This document shows positions 5,768 to 6,001 of a stretch of 6,001 nucleotides of DNA, piece by piece. This stretch comes from an uncultured Prevotella sp. GTDB taxonomy: Bacteria > Bacteroidota > Bacteroidia > Bacteroidales > Bacteroidaceae. The stretch lies in the NCBI GenBank assembly GCA_900557405.1, contig USSF01000087.1, forward strand, positions 1-6,001, in the 5' to 3' direction. The position numbers and the translations under genes are program-made. Position 1 is the first letter of the stretch. Every line of letters begins with the position of its first letter. Below the pieces are notes generated by a model. It did no database searches and had not been told where the DNA came from. It saw only the letters and a program-made list of their open reading frames with translations.

Positions 5768-5888
5768 GCATGTGGCTCAAGCGCCCTGTTTATCGGGGTT
5801 TCAGGTATGGGTATAGACTTTGCAATGGTAACACTTTTACTTTGGAAACTACTTTGTTTGACTGGCAAAGTATGATTTCGAGGCTTGA

Positions 5889-6001
5889 TTTAACATTCTC
5901 AGATATAAGCTGGACAGCTCTCCATTCTATCTGACACTTGAAGAGTGTGACAAAGTCTACTATGCCGACCTCAGTAACGAAACGCCATCCACACAAGTAT
6001 A
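5889..6001 (+). pseudogene. Possible tyrosine recombinase (integrase) fragment running off the right edge
   Basis: From 5889 to the edge one plus-strand frame is open and reads like protein: SSPFYLTLEECDKVYYADLS (residues encoded from about 5916), then NETPSTQV. This resembles the stretch just before the catalytic core of Bacteroidota phage-integrase-type tyrosine recombinases (PFYLTLEERDxxYxADLS..., usually followed by RDIFxFQCxxGCRV, which would lie beyond the window). No ATG is in frame; a TGA at 5886-5888 closes the frame just upstream, and neither other frame supplies a clear N-terminal domain. So it would be a decayed 5' end or a frameshifted gene. The identification rests on about 25 residues and memory, and the minus strand is also open here (5996-5790). 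Confidence 0.3.

Larger units (their letters stand above)
5611..5888. other. Gene-free intergenic stretch with palindrome, A/T tracts and short repeats
   Basis: Together with the mutarotase leader this makes over 380 bases without a convincing gene. It holds the 16-bp GC palindrome, an A7-G-T7 block (5730-5744) followed by more T's, the tandem ACCCTCAC pair, and three ACTTTG copies (5817-5822, 5839-5844, 5851-5856) with inverted CAAAGT at 5866-5871. Short open frames on both strands show no recognisable domain. I see no RNA gene here. Confidence 0.5.

Noticed and set aside
5433..5780. A 115-codon minus-strand open frame over the mutarotase start and promoter
   Set aside because: It overlaps the mutarotase in another frame, spans the promoter and the GC palindrome, and is basic and featureless.
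1..6001. CRISPR array, tRNA, rRNA or known riboswitch
   Set aside because: No regularly spaced repeats, no tRNA cloverleaf with a TTCRANY-like arm and no conserved rRNA text were seen on either strand.

Overview
The window looks like chromosomal DNA from the phylum Bacteroidota, most likely a Prevotella- or Bacteroides-like gut or oral bacterium. Three things point there: a SusD/RagB-family outer-membrane protein fragment, three sequences fitting the Bacteroidota promoter form (TTTG, 19-20 bases, TAnnTTTG) at two strong sites and one weaker one, and weak or absent Shine-Dalgarno sequences with A-rich leaders. The genus is an inference.

Layout from left to right. Bases 1-39 carry stops in all three forward frames and, on the minus strand, a promoter-like sequence pointing out of the window. 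From about base 40 to 867 on the plus strand lies the C-terminal half of a SusD-like protein, so this gene looks truncated or rearranged. A 20-bp perfect hairpin (928-978) separates it from the convergent minus-strand genes. From 4718 down to 1001 two minus-strand genes overlap by 11 bases: a THUMP-domain rRNA methyltransferase of the RlmL/YpsC type with a basic, glycine-rich tail, then a secreted S9 family serine peptidase close to prolyl tripeptidyl/dipeptidyl peptidases. Upstream of the methyltransferase is a good minus-strand promoter (5047-5078) and a possible 81-residue small protein (5018-4773). Next is a minus-strand L-rhamnose mutarotase-like gene (5505-5125) with its own promoter (5580-5610). 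The last 390 bases are gene-poor: a 16-bp GC palindrome, an 11-bp repeat 100 bases away from its copy, long A/T tracts, a tandem ACCCTCAC pair, and at the right edge a short open frame with tyrosine-recombinase-like text that has no start codon.

How the genes fit together: the SusD fragment and the exported peptidase both belong to nutrient capture at the cell surface, and the mutarotase to sugar use, but they are not one operon and no sugar kinase, isomerase or SusC partner is in view. The methyltransferase and peptidase are probably cotranscribed, with the peptidase translation coupled to the end of the methyltransferase. I see no clearly new biological system; the two edges of the window, the small open frame in the methyltransferase leader and the repeats around the mutarotase promoter are the parts worth a second look.
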